Of a stretch of 64,000 nt of DNA, positions 8,165-15,757 are shown piece by piece (positions within the stretch are counted from its first letter, which is position 1; each line of letters begins with the position of its first letter). The notes under the pieces were generated by a model. It was given only the letters and a program-made list of their open reading frames with translations. It searched no databases and was not told the DNA's origin. Source of the DNA: Streptomyces griseosporeus (GTDB taxonomy: Bacteria; Actinomycetota; Actinomycetes; Streptomycetales; Streptomycetaceae); NCBI RefSeq assembly GCF_014656055.1, contig NZ_BNBR01000009.1:229481-293480 (forward strand), written 5' to 3'. The translations under genes and the position numbers were made by a program.

Positions 8165-9652
8165 ATGGCCGATCCCAAGGGATTCATGACGACGCCCCGC
8201 CAGGAATGGCCGCGCCGGCCCGTCGAGGAACGGGTCCGGGACTGGCACGAGGTGTACGTCCCCGGCGCGCTGCTGCCCATCGTCAGCAAGCAGGCCGACC
8301 GGTGCATGGACTGCGGCATCCCCTTCTGCCACCACGCCTGCCCGCTGGGCAATCTGATCCCCGAGTGGAACGACCTGGTCTCGCGGGAGGACTGGCGGGC
8401 GGCGAGCGACCGGCTGCACGCGACGAACAACTTCCCGGAGTTCACCGGGCGGCTGTGCCCCGCGCCGTGCGAGGCGGGCTGTGTGCTCGCGATCAACCAG
8501 CCGGCCGTGACGATCAAGAACGTGGAGTGCGCGATCGCCGACCGGGCTTGGGAGGAAGGTTTCACCTCCCCCCGGCCGCCGGAGCGGCTGTCCGGGCGGA
8601 CGGTCGCGGTGATCGGCTCCGGCCCCACCGGGCTGGCGGCGGCCCAGCAGCTGACCCGGGCCGGCCACACGGTCGCCGTGTACGAGAGGGACGACCGGCT
8701 GGGCGGGCTGATGCGGTACGGCATCCCCGCGTTCAAGATGGAGAAGCACCATCTGGAGCGGCGGCTGGAGCAGATGCGCGCCGAGGGCACCAAGTTCCGT
8801 CCCTCGACGGCGGTCGGGCGGGACATCGGCGCGGCGGAGCTGCGGTCGCGCTACGACGCCGTGGTGGTCGCCACCGGGGCCACCGCCTGGCGCGAACTGC
8901 CCGTGCCGGGCCGCGAGCTGGCAGGCGTCCACCAGGCCATGGAGTACCTGCCGCAGGCCAACCGGGTGTGCGAGGGAGACCTGGAGGTCTCGCCGCTGTC
9001 CGCCGCCGGGAAGCACGTCGTCATCGTGGGCGGCGGTGACACCGGCGCCGACTGTCTGGGCACCGCGGTGCGCGAGGGCGCCGCCTCCGTGACCCAGCTG
9101 GACATCTACGCCCAGCCGGGCACCGAGCGCGACGAGGACGCCGAGCCCTGGCCGACGTACCCGAAGCTCTACCGGCTGTCGGCGGCGCACGAGGAGGCGC
9201 GCGACCTGGGGACGGCGCCTGCCGCGGACGCCGACGCGCGCCTGTTCGCGGCGTCGACGCTCCGCTTCGGCGGCGACGCGGAGGGCCGTGTGCGCCGGCT
9301 GCACCTGGTGGAGGTGGACGCGGGGCGCCGGCCGGTGCCGGGCACCGAGCGGACGCTCCCCGCCGACCTCGTGCTGATCGCCCTCGGCTTCTCGGGGCCG
9401 GACCGCTCGGACGGGCTCGTCGACCAGCTGGGCCTGGAGCTCGAACCCCGCGGCACGCTCGCCCGGGACGCCGGCTTCGCCACGAACGTGCCCGGTGTGT
9501 TCGCCGCGGGTGACGCGGCCCGGGGGCAGTCGCTGATCGTGTGGGCCATCGCGGAGGGACGGGCGGTGGCGGCGGCCGTCGACCGGTATCTGACGGGCCG
9601 TTCACGCCTGCCGGCGCCGATCTCGCCGTACGACCGCCCGATGACCGTGTAG
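8165..9652 (+). CDS. gltD: Glutamate synthase small subunit (NADPH), without adjacent gltB
   Basis: A 495-aa protein with the N-terminal iron-sulfur cysteine motif CMDCGIPFCHHACPLGN, the FAD-binding GSGPTGLAAA (about residue 155) and the NADPH-binding GGGDTGADCLG (about residue 290). The C-terminal FAD motif is GVFAAGDAARGQSL. GltD supplies electrons from NADPH to the large subunit for glutamate formation from glutamine and 2-oxoglutarate. ATG 8165 has AAGGAAG upstream. No gltB is next to it: the upstream gene is DUF1772 and the downstream gene is convergent. It may be a second gltD paralogue or serve another acceptor. Confidence 0.93.
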   Translation: MADPKGFMTTPRQEWPRRPVEERVRDWHEVYVPGALLPIVSKQADRCMDCGIPFCHHACPLGNLIPEWNDLVSREDWRAASDRLHATNNFPEFTGRLCPAPCEAGCVLAINQPAVTIKNVECAIADRAWEEGFTSPRPPERLSGRTVAVIGSGPTGLAAAQQLTRAGHTVAVYERDDRLGGLMRYGIPAFKMEKHHLERRLEQMRAEGTKFRPSTAVGRDIGAAELRSRYDAVVVATGATAWRELPVPGRELAGVHQAMEYLPQANRVCEGDLEVSPLSAAGKHVVIVGGGDTGADCLGTAVREGAASVTQLDIYAQPGTERDEDAEPWPTYPKLYRLSAAHEEARDLGTAPAADADARLFAASTLRFGGDAEGRVRRLHLVEVDAGRRPVPGTERTLPADLVLIALGFSGPDRSDGLVDQLGLELEPRGTLARDAGFATNVPGVFAAGDAARGQSLIVWAIAEGRAVAAAVDRYLTGRSRLPAPISPYDRPMTV

Positions 9653-9685
9653 CGCCCTCCCCCGGCGGACCGTGCCGCCTCCGGG

Positions 9686-10237
9686 TCACCTCTCGTCGGT
9701 CCCCGCCACCTTCCCCGTCGCCAGGGCCACCCGGTTCCACGTGTTGATGGCGCAGACGAGGGCGAGGACCTGGGCCAGTTCGTGGTCGTCGAAGTGGGCG
9801 GCGGCCTCGGCGTAGACGGAGTCGGGGACGCCGCCGTCGGAGACCAGGGTCACCGCCTCGGTGAGGGCGAGGGCCGCCTGCTCCTTGGCGGTGAAGAAAT
9901 GCCGGGCCTCGCGCCACGCGGCGACCAGGTGCAGCCGGTCCTCGCTCTCGCCGGCCTTGCGGGCGTCGTTGGTGTGCATGTGCAGGCAGTAGGCGCAGTG
10001 GTTGAGGAGCGAGGCACGGATCTGGATCAGCTCGACGAGCGCGGGGTCGAGGCCCTCGCGGGCGGCCGCGTCGAAGCCGATCAGGGCGCGGAAGGCCGGC
10101 CGGGCGGACTTGGCGAAGTCCAGTCGGGTCCGCGCGGCCTCGGCGGCCGCGATCGCGGAGGAGGAAGAGGGGGAGGCGGCGGCCGAGGTGCCGGTCGTGG
10201 TCGTCGCGTGCGTCGTCTGCGTGGTCTGCGTCGTCAT
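9686..10237 (-). CDS. Carboxymuconolactone decarboxylase / AhpD-like protein
   Basis: A 183-aa protein whose core matches the AhpD-like family: ELIQIRASLLNHCAYCLHMHTNDARKAG contains the CxxC redox pair and downstream His, followed by FFTAKEQAALALTEAVT and an ending ALVCAINTWNRVAL. These proteins usually act as alkylhydroperoxidase-type reductases or gamma-carboxymuconolactone decarboxylases; the CxxCxxxH motif favours the former. The N-terminus is a low-complexity Thr/Ala/Ser segment. Start is ATG 10237. It is divergent from a MocR regulator, a common arrangement in which the regulator controls the neighbour. Confidence 0.85.
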   Translation of the reverse strand: MTTQTTQTTHATTTTGTSAAASPSSSSAIAAAEAARTRLDFAKSARPAFRALIGFDAAAREGLDPALVELIQIRASLLNHCAYCLHMHTNDARKAGESEDRLHLVAAWREARHFFTAKEQAALALTEAVTLVSDGGVPDSVYAEAAAHFDDHELAQVLALVCAINTWNRVALATGKVAGTDER

Positions 10238-10244
10238 GTCCTTC

Positions 10245-10276
10245 AACCTACGGGCCGGAAAGACCGCCTGTAGGGT
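10245..10276. promoter_or_regulatory. Divergent -10 elements and inverted repeat between the AhpD-like and MocR genes
   Basis: In a 47-bp spacer, TAGGTT (minus strand, 10250-10245) lies 7 bp before the ATG at 10237, and TAGGGT (plus strand, 10271-10276) lies 8 bp before the ATG at 10285. Both look like -10 boxes placed for leaderless transcripts. The inverted repeat CCTAC (10247-10251) / GTAGG (10270-10274) overlaps both, as a shared MocR operator would. No good -35 boxes are seen. Confidence 0.45.
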
Positions 10277-10284
10277 GCAATTCC

Positions 10285-11754
10285 ATGGCGGATTCGTGGG
10301 TCAATTCGGCGGAGGCGATCGGCGCCGACCTGCATCTGGAGCTGTCCGGGCAGGGCGGGCGGCGGGCCGCGCTGACCCGGGCGCTGCGGGAGGCCGTACG
10401 CGGCGGGCGGCTCGCTCCCGGCACCCGCCTGCCGCCGTACCGCTCGCTCGCGGCGGACCTCGGGGTGGCCCGCAACACGGTCGCCGACGCGTACGCGGAG
10501 CTGGTGGCGGAGGGCTGGCTGACCGCGCGTCAGGGCTCGGGCACGCGCGTGGCGGAGCGCGGGGCGCCGCCGCGACACGCCGAGCGGGTGCCCGTAAAGG
10601 CACCTCCACGCGCGCGTGGACCGCGGCACGATCTGCGGCAGGGCACCCCGGACGCGTCGGCGTTCCCCCGGGCGGCCTGGCTCGCCTCCTACCGGAGGGC
10701 GCTGCAGGGGGCGCCGAACGAGGTGTTCGGGCCCGGGGATCCGGCCGGGCGGCGGGAGCTGCGGGAGGCGCTCGCCGAGTACCTGGCACGCGCGCGTGGG
10801 GTGCGGGCGGAGCCGGACCGGATCGTGATCTGCTCCGGTTTCGCGCACGCGCTGCGGCTGCTGTTCGGGCAGGGCGCGGGCGGTGTGCTGCGGGGGCCGC
10901 TGGCCGTGGAGGCGTACGGCCTGGGTTTCCACCGCGGGCTGCTGGCCGCGGCCGGGGTGCGTACGGTGCCGCTGCCGCTGGACGAGCACGGGGCGCGCGT
11001 GGATGTCCTCGGGCGTGAACGGGCCGTCCTGCTCACGCCGGCGCACCAGTTCCCGACCGGCGGCCCGCTCCAGGCCGCGCGGCGGACCGCCGTGATCGAC
11101 TGGGCACGCGCGCGTGGCGGTGTGGTGCTGGAGGACGACTACGACGGCGAGTTCCGTTACGACCGCAAGCCCGTCGGCGCGCTCCAGGGCCTCGACCCGG
11201 AGCACGTGATCCACATCGGCTCGGTCAGCAAGAGCCTGTCGCCCGCGCTGCGGCTGGGCTGGATGGTGCTGCCGCGGCGGTACGCCGACGCGGTGGTCGA
11301 GGCCAAGGGCGAGCGGGAGGCCTGGGCGAGCGTCCTCGACCAGCTGGCGCTGGCCGACTTCCTGTCGTGCGGGGCGTACGACCGTCATGTGCGGCGTATG
11401 CGGCAGCGGTACCGCGCCCGCCGGGACCGGCTGGTCGCGGCGCTCGCCGCGCACGCCCCGCACATCGAGGTCACCGGCATTGCGGCCGGACTCCACGCGG
11501 TGCTGCGGCTGCCGCCCGGCACCGAGCGGTCCGCGGTCAAGGCGGCCGCCTGGCAGGGCGTCGCCCTGGACGGACTGGCGGCGTTCCGGCACCCGGACAC
11601 CGTCATGCCGGCCCGGGACGGGCTGGTCGTCGGCTACGCGACACCCTCGGAGCACGCGTACGCGGCGGCGGTCGACGCCCTGTGCGGGGTACTGCCCCCG
11701 GACGCCCCGGCATTCGCGCCCGCTCCGGAGCCTCCCGGCGGCCCCCTTAGGTGA
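10285..11754 (+). CDS. MocR/PdxR-type transcription regulator (GntR HTH + aminotransferase fold)
   Basis: A 489-aa two-domain regulator. Residues ~25-90 form a GntR winged helix (RLPPYRSLAADLGVARNTVADAY), and the rest is a fold-type I PLP domain. The PLP lysine is in SVSKSLSPALRLGW (Lys316), and DDYDGEFRYD matches the conserved aminotransferase acidic motif. MocR proteins bind PLP and often regulate vitamin B6 or amino-acid metabolism, or the adjacent divergent gene. ATG 10285 follows a TAGGGT -10-like box by only 8 bp, suggesting a leaderless mRNA. The gene contains several copies of the palindrome CACGCGCGCGTG. Confidence 0.9.
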   Translation: MADSWVNSAEAIGADLHLELSGQGGRRAALTRALREAVRGGRLAPGTRLPPYRSLAADLGVARNTVADAYAELVAEGWLTARQGSGTRVAERGAPPRHAERVPVKAPPRARGPRHDLRQGTPDASAFPRAAWLASYRRALQGAPNEVFGPGDPAGRRELREALAEYLARARGVRAEPDRIVICSGFAHALRLLFGQGAGGVLRGPLAVEAYGLGFHRGLLAAAGVRTVPLPLDEHGARVDVLGRERAVLLTPAHQFPTGGPLQAARRTAVIDWARARGGVVLEDDYDGEFRYDRKPVGALQGLDPEHVIHIGSVSKSLSPALRLGWMVLPRRYADAVVEAKGEREAWASVLDQLALADFLSCGAYDRHVRRMRQRYRARRDRLVAALAAHAPHIEVTGIAAGLHAVLRLPPGTERSAVKAAAWQGVALDGLAAFRHPDTVMPARDGLVVGYATPSEHAYAAAVDALCGVLPPDAPAFAPAPEPPGGPLR

Positions 11755-11810
11755 GATCGGTCAACTGAGCATCATGGCAAGGTTCTTGAACACGACGCAG
11801 GGGCGTGGAC

Positions 11811-12086
11811 TCAGGACAGCAGGAAGTCGGCCTCCCCGGCCTTGGCACCCTCGATGAACGCGGTCATCTCGTCGGAGGTGTAGATCAGCGCCGGCCCGTC
11901 GGGGTCGGTGGACTGGCGGACGGCGATCCGGCCGTCGGCGAGCTTCATCGCCTCCAGGCAGTTGCCTCCGTTCCCGCCGCTCCACGGCTTGTGCCAGCCT
12001 TCGCTGCCCAGCTCCCGGGCAGGCATGCCGTTGTAGATCCGCTCGGCGCGGATCCTCGGCTTGGGCTGGGGCGTGATGCGATCCAT
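11811..12086 (-). CDS. DUF397-domain protein
   Basis: A 91-aa protein with the DUF397 pattern: WHKPWSGGNGGNCLEAMKLADGRIAVRQSTDPDGPALIYTSDEMTAFIEG. The Cys in GGNCLE and the D-P-x-GP-x-L turn are typical. DUF397 proteins in Streptomyces form toxin-antitoxin-like or signalling modules with adjacent XRE/DUF5753 regulators, as at the whiJ locus. Here the ATG at 12086 directly abuts the stop of the XRE gene (12087-12089), so the two are translationally linked. Confidence 0.92.
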   Translation of the reverse strand: MDRITPQPKPRIRAERIYNGMPARELGSEGWHKPWSGGNGGNCLEAMKLADGRIAVRQSTDPDGPALIYTSDEMTAFIEGAKAGEADFLLS

Positions 12087-12947
12087 TCACAACTCCTTGC
12101 GGAGATCCTTCAGGATCTCCTTCGTGCGGTGTGCCGTGGCGGCCTGAGCCGCCATGCGGTCCATGACCTCCAGGTGGGCCGCCACCTCGGAGCGCGCGTC
12201 GAGGTAGACGGCGCCGGTCAGGTACTCGCTGTAGACCATGTCCGGCAGTTCCGGCATGGCGAACCGGAAGAGGACGAACGGCCCGTACGTCCCGGGGTGC
12301 GGGCCCGCGGAGAACTCGGCGACCTGCAGGGTGACATGGGGCAGTTCGATGGCGTCGAGCAGCTTGTCGATCTGGGCCCGCATCACCTCGGGGCCGCCCG
12401 CCGGGCGGCGCAGCGCGGTCTCGTCCATGACGACCCAGAGGCGTGGCGCGTCCTGACGGGTGAGCAGTTCCTGGCGCTGCATGCGCAGCGCGACATGCCG
12501 CTCGATGTCGTCGGGGCTGGTCTGGCCGACGGCGCCGGACCGCAGAACGGCACGCGCGTAGTCCTCGGTCTGGAGCAGGCCGGGCACGAAGTGCGGCTCG
12601 TACTGGCGGATCAGGGCGGCCGCGCCCTCCAGGCTGACGTGCATGGAGAACCAGCCGGGCAGGATGTCGTGGAAGCGCTGCCACCAGCCCGGCCGGTTGG
12701 CCTCCTCGGCGAGCTGCACGAAGGCTTCGGCCTCCTCGTCGGAGACGCCGTAGGCCTTCAGCAGCAGCTGGAGGTACGGGATCTTGAGCCCGACCTCGGC
12801 CATCTCCATGCGGCGGACGGTGGCGGGGGCGACGCGCAGGATCCTCGCCGCCTCCTCGCGCTTGAGCCCGGCACGTTCCCGCAGGTCCAGCAGGCGCCGG
12901 CCGAGGACGACCTGGCCGACCGTCGGCGCGGACCGCGGCTCGCTCAC
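12087..12947 (-). CDS. WhiJ-type XRE regulator with DUF5753 domain
   Basis: A 286-aa regulator. The N-terminal helix-turn-helix LRERAGLKREEAARILRVAPATVRRMEMAEVGLK is followed by the DUF5753 ligand-type domain, with the hallmark FVPGLLQTEDYARAVL and later LPHVTLQVAEFSAGPHPGTYGPFVLFRF. Family members repress development or antibiotic genes and work with a partner DUF397 protein, here immediately downstream. I chose GTG 12947 (VSEPRSAPT), which matches the usual family N-terminus; ATG 13004 is an alternative. It is divergent from an ATPase gene with two inverted repeats between, forming a conserved Streptomyces developmental cassette. Confidence 0.9.
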   Translation of the reverse strand: MSEPRSAPTVGQVVLGRRLLDLRERAGLKREEAARILRVAPATVRRMEMAEVGLKIPYLQLLLKAYGVSDEEAEAFVQLAEEANRPGWWQRFHDILPGWFSMHVSLEGAAALIRQYEPHFVPGLLQTEDYARAVLRSGAVGQTSPDDIERHVALRMQRQELLTRQDAPRLWVVMDETALRRPAGGPEVMRAQIDKLLDAIELPHVTLQVAEFSAGPHPGTYGPFVLFRFAMPELPDMVYSEYLTGAVYLDARSEVAAHLEVMDRMAAQAATAHRTKEILKDLRKEL

Positions 12948-13162
12948 GCTCCACCTCCACCAAGGGCCCGGGGTCCGGGCGGTTTCCTGCTCCTGTCCGG
13001 TCATCGTCCGGGCAACAGGGCGACGTACAAGGGAATCCTGACAGCCCAGCGGCGCCATTCGAAGACTCGTTCGAAGACCTGGGGGATCCTCGACGGCTCA
13101 ACTGGCGCCGCTCGACACGCTGGTGCGAGCAGTGTGCCACGCTCGTTCACTACGTCATACAG

Positions 13163-13183
13163 CACTCTGCAATTTTCAGAGTG
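13163..13183. promoter_or_regulatory. Inverted repeat CACTCTG-N7-CAGAGTG, candidate operator
   Basis: A perfect 7-bp inverted repeat with an AT-rich 7-bp spacer lies between the divergent XRE gene and ATPase gene, 32 bp before the ATPase start. Position and symmetry suit a dimeric repressor such as the neighbouring XRE protein. Confidence 0.5.
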
Positions 13184-13185
13184 AC

Positions 13186-13223
13186 GCTTGCCAAGTGTTC
13201 ACGGCGGGGAGATAGTGGCAAGC
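13186..13223. promoter_or_regulatory. Inverted repeat GCTTGCCA / TGGCAAGC around the ATPase start
   Basis: Perfect 8-bp arms (13186-13193 and 13216-13223) enclose the GGGGAG ribosome site; the GTG start at 13215 overlaps the right arm. It could be a second operator half-pair or an mRNA hairpin that occludes translation initiation of the ATPase. Confidence 0.5.
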
Positions 13224-13952
13224 GTGATTCCGTCCGCGCCCTTAGGAACAGACGCCGCCGCAGACCGCCTCGGTCTCGGTGCCCCCACGGAAGCGGAGCC
13301 CTTCGGGGCCGCCACCCGGCGCCGGTTCCGTTTCGAGCTGGCCGCCCATCCGGGTTCTCCCGCGCAGGCCAGACGCCTGACGCGGGCCCGGCTGACCGGC
13401 TGGGAGGTGTGCGAGGACACCTGCGACACGGCGGCTCTGGTCATATCCGAGCTGGTCACCAACGCGATCGTGCACACCGCGAGCAGCAGGGTGGTGTGCG
13501 AGCTGCACGACCACGACGACCTGGTGCGCATAGCCGTGCGTGACGAGGGGTGCGCGCCGGGTCAGCCGACCGCGGCGGGACAGCGGGGCGAGGAGGAGCA
13601 CGGGAGGGGACTGCTTCTCGTCGACGCCCTCTGTCACGCCTGGGGCGCGCACGAGAACGGGCCCGGGCTGCTCGTCTGGGCGGAGCTGCCGCGCCAGGCC
13701 GACACACCCGGCGTGCCGGCGGAGCCGCGCAACGACCTGGGATGGGGCGCCCGCCCCAAGCCGGGCCCGGCGGACGACGGCACCGACGACAGCGACGGCT
13801 CGGACGGCGACGGGAACTCCGGCACGTCCGGGCAATCCGGCCCGTCCGGACAGCCCGGACAGTCCGGCGAGGACGGCAGCTCCGGCACCGCGGAACAGGC
13901 GAACCGGCACCACACGGACCAGCGGCACACGGCAGGGGGCGAGCGGGCGTGA
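13215..13952 (+). CDS. HATPase_c_2 anti-sigma-like ATP-binding protein with a TTA codon
   Basis: A 245-aa protein. Residues ~35-160 form a GHKL ATPase of the RsbW/anti-sigma type: the N box is LVISELVTNAIVH, the G1 box VRDEGCAPG, and the G2 region EEHGRGLLLVDALCHAWG. The C-terminal ~70 residues are a low-complexity Gly/Ser/Gln/Asp tail. In Streptomyces such proteins sit beside WhiJ/DUF397 pairs (abaA- and conservon-like loci) and may act as anti-sigma factors or kinases. Codon 10 (13242-13244) is TTA, so translation should need the bldA tRNA. Starts GTG 13215 and GTG 13224 are both possible. The stop overlaps the next gene. Confidence 0.88.
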   Translation: MASVIPSAPLGTDAAADRLGLGAPTEAEPFGAATRRRFRFELAAHPGSPAQARRLTRARLTGWEVCEDTCDTAALVISELVTNAIVHTASSRVVCELHDHDDLVRIAVRDEGCAPGQPTAAGQRGEEEHGRGLLLVDALCHAWGAHENGPGLLVWAELPRQADTPGVPAEPRNDLGWGARPKPGPADDGTDDSDGSDGDGNSGTSGQSGPSGQPGQSGEDGSSGTAEQANRHHTDQRHTAGGERA

Positions 13953-14386
13953 GCGCCGAACCCGGCCGCCCTCAGGTGATCAGCATGAACACTCTCGTAC
14001 GCCTCGGGCGCGGGCTGCATCCGGCGCACTCCCCTCGCCGGCTCACCGTGCCCGAGGGCATGACCGCCCCGCTGGGCTGCGATGCCGTGGCGGTGCCGTC
14101 CCTGCTCGGACAGCAGGTGCTGCCCCGGCTGCCGCGCGTGGGATGTGTGTACGCGGACGCCGCGCACTGGTGGTGGATCGTCCCGTCCGACTCGGACTAC
14201 GCGCTGGACTGGCCCGCCCCCGCGCGCTATGCCATCGGTGCCGTGGTCCCGGACGCCCCGGACGTCCCCGGTCTCATCCACCGGCCGGAGGACACGGTGC
14301 CGTACACGCCCCCGATCCCGCTCTATCTGGCCCTGTGCCGGCTGACGGGGACGGCCCCGACCTGGTCCCGGCCGGTGAGCGCCTAG
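13949..14386 (+). CDS. Conserved hypothetical protein coupled to the ATPase gene
   Basis: A 145-aa protein of no family I can name. GTG 13949 overlaps the ATPase stop (GTGA), so it is probably translated with it; ATG 13985 (MNTLVRLGRG) is an alternative. Visible features are a conserved-looking middle VGCVYADAAHWWWIVPSDSDYALDWP and a Pro-rich end (YTPPIPLYLALCRLTG). There is no signal peptide or membrane segment. It may be a partner of the ATPase. Its TAG stop lies inside the left terminal repeat of a palindromic element, so that element inserted exactly at the end of this gene and may have set its C-terminus. Confidence 0.65.
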   Translation: MSAEPGRPQVISMNTLVRLGRGLHPAHSPRRLTVPEGMTAPLGCDAVAVPSLLGQQVLPRLPRVGCVYADAAHWWWIVPSDSDYALDWPAPARYAIGAVVPDAPDVPGLIHRPEDTVPYTPPIPLYLALCRLTGTAPTWSRPVSA

Positions 14387-14573
14387 GCCGTGTCTTTCGG
14401 ATCAGCCCGACTCCGGGGCGCGGTGCCTTCGTGGTGCCGGTGAGCGGGGCTTGGTGCGTGCAGCTGCAAGGCGGAGGAGGGAGTCGACGCGGCGCGTCGG
14501 CGACCGACGACAACGCGGCAGATGTGCGTGCCAAGCCCCGCGGCCCCGGGGTGATCCGAAAGACACGGCCTAG
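14383..14573. mobile_element. MITE-like palindromic element with 22-bp perfect terminal inverted repeats
   Basis: The left end (14383-14404, starting CTAGGCCGTGTC) and right end (14552-14573) are perfect inverted repeats of 22 nt. Inside, GCGGGGCTTGG near 14444-14456 and CCAAGCCCCGC near 14531-14541 continue the symmetry, so almost the whole ~190 bp could fold into a long hairpin. No ORF is present. The terminal CTAG could include a short target duplication. Size, symmetry and lack of coding fit a MITE derived from a transposase-bearing element. I recall similar ends in other Streptomyces, but could not check this. Confidence 0.75.
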
Positions 14574-14639
14574 GCCCTGGGCGCTGTCGCCCCTCTCAGC
14601 GGAGGAACTGTCGCCCCTCATGGCCGAGGGGCGACCCGA

Positions 14640-14918
14640 TCACTCCGTGGCGTCGCCGCCGCGGACGATCACCAGGAACGTGTCCGTCGCGAGGTCCATG
14701 ACAACCTCGGCGGGCAGCCCTTCCAGGCGCCGCGCCTGCGCGAACTCCTCCGCCGGCCACGACCCACGCGGCCCGCCTGCGGGAAAGCGTTCGAGCACTG
14801 TTCGCCCGTTCACCACCCTGCACCTCCAGAAAGCGTCGTACTGGTAGGAGTTAACGCCCTCCGGAGGCCGTACGGCTCGCTCGGTGACGGTACTGAGACA
14901 TTGTTGACACGCGTTCAC
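14640..14918 (-). CDS. Small hypothetical protein
   Basis: About 92 aa from GTG 14918; the frame is open back to 15008, overlapping the DUF899 gene. The best-supported part is the last 70 residues, YQYDAFWRCRVVNGRTVLERF followed by a segment ending VVMDLATDTFLVIVRGG, which looks like a small beta-rich domain. The start is uncertain because no ribosome site is clear. No family is recognised. It lies 66 bp from the MITE-like element. Confidence 0.4.
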   Translation of the reverse strand: MNACQQCLSTVTERAVRPPEGVNSYQYDAFWRCRVVNGRTVLERFPAGGPRGSWPAEEFAQARRLEGLPAEVVMDLATDTFLVIVRGGDATE

Positions 14919-14970
14919 TGCGCAAGGTGAGGAGGCGATCACCGTACGCAGATCACGATCACGTGGCGTG

Positions 14971-15660
14971 TCAGAAGTCGTACTCGTCGTGATACCGGAT
15001 CCGCTCACTGCCCGCAGGTGCCCCGAGAGCCGACGAGCGCCCCTTGGGTTCCTCCCACTCCTCCTGCCGGCCCAGCGCGGTGAGGTCGAGCAGGCTGGTG
15101 GTCGAACCGAGTCCGTCGAGGCCGCGCTCGTAGGTGGAGTAGGTGTGGAAGACCCGGTCGCCCTCCCGCAGGAAGCAGCTCAGTCCCGGCCGTTCGACCA
15201 GCGCTCCCTCACGCTCCAGCGTCACGCCGAAGTCCCGGTTGAAGTCGCTGCCGCAGGAGGAGTACCAGGGCAGCGTCCAGCCCATCCGCGCCTTGAACGG
15301 CAGGATCTTCGGGTACGGCGCCCGGGAGACGGCGGCGAACGACGTACCGCGCGCGTGGAGATGGGCGAGATGTCCGATCTGGTCGAGGAAGGCCGAACAG
15401 CTGGGGCAGCCGGCGTCCCCTTCGGGGGCGAACATGAAGTGGTAGACGACCAGCTGGTCCCGCCCCTCGAACAGGTCGAGCAGGGTGGCCTTGCCGTCGC
15501 CGCCCTCGAAGACGTACTCCTCCTCGATCTCCACCATGGGCAGTCTGCGCCGCTCCGCGTTGAGCGCGTCACGCGCGCGTGTCACCGCCTTTTCCTTCTC
15601 CAGCAGTGCCTCGCGCGCCGCGCGCCACTGTTCGCGCGAGACGATCTCCGGAAGCGACAT
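14971..15660 (-). CDS. DUF899 thioredoxin-like protein
   Basis: A 229-aa protein of the DUF899 family. The N-terminus REQWRAAREALLEKEKAVTRARDALNAERRRLPMV is the family opening. It is followed by a thioredoxin-like core with CPSCSAFLDQIGHL (CxxC) and FAAVSRAPYPKILPFKARMGW, then LPWYSSCGSDFNRDFGV. Function is unknown; the fold suggests thiol-based redox activity. The start at ATG 15660 has GGAGGGGCC upstream. It is transcribed toward the small hypothetical gene. Confidence 0.88.
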   Translation of the reverse strand: MSLPEIVSREQWRAAREALLEKEKAVTRARDALNAERRRLPMVEIEEEYVFEGGDGKATLLDLFEGRDQLVVYHFMFAPEGDAGCPSCSAFLDQIGHLAHLHARGTSFAAVSRAPYPKILPFKARMGWTLPWYSSCGSDFNRDFGVTLEREGALVERPGLSCFLREGDRVFHTYSTYERGLDGLGSTTSLLDLTALGRQEEWEEPKGRSSALGAPAGSERIRYHDEYDF

Positions 15661-15757
15661 CGGCCCCTCCTGTGCAACGGTCCGTCGGGGGGTGGACCGG
15701 AGTGCGGAGCGGAACTCATCGCTGCCGCGCGGAAATTTTTTCCGCCTCTTCCGCGCC

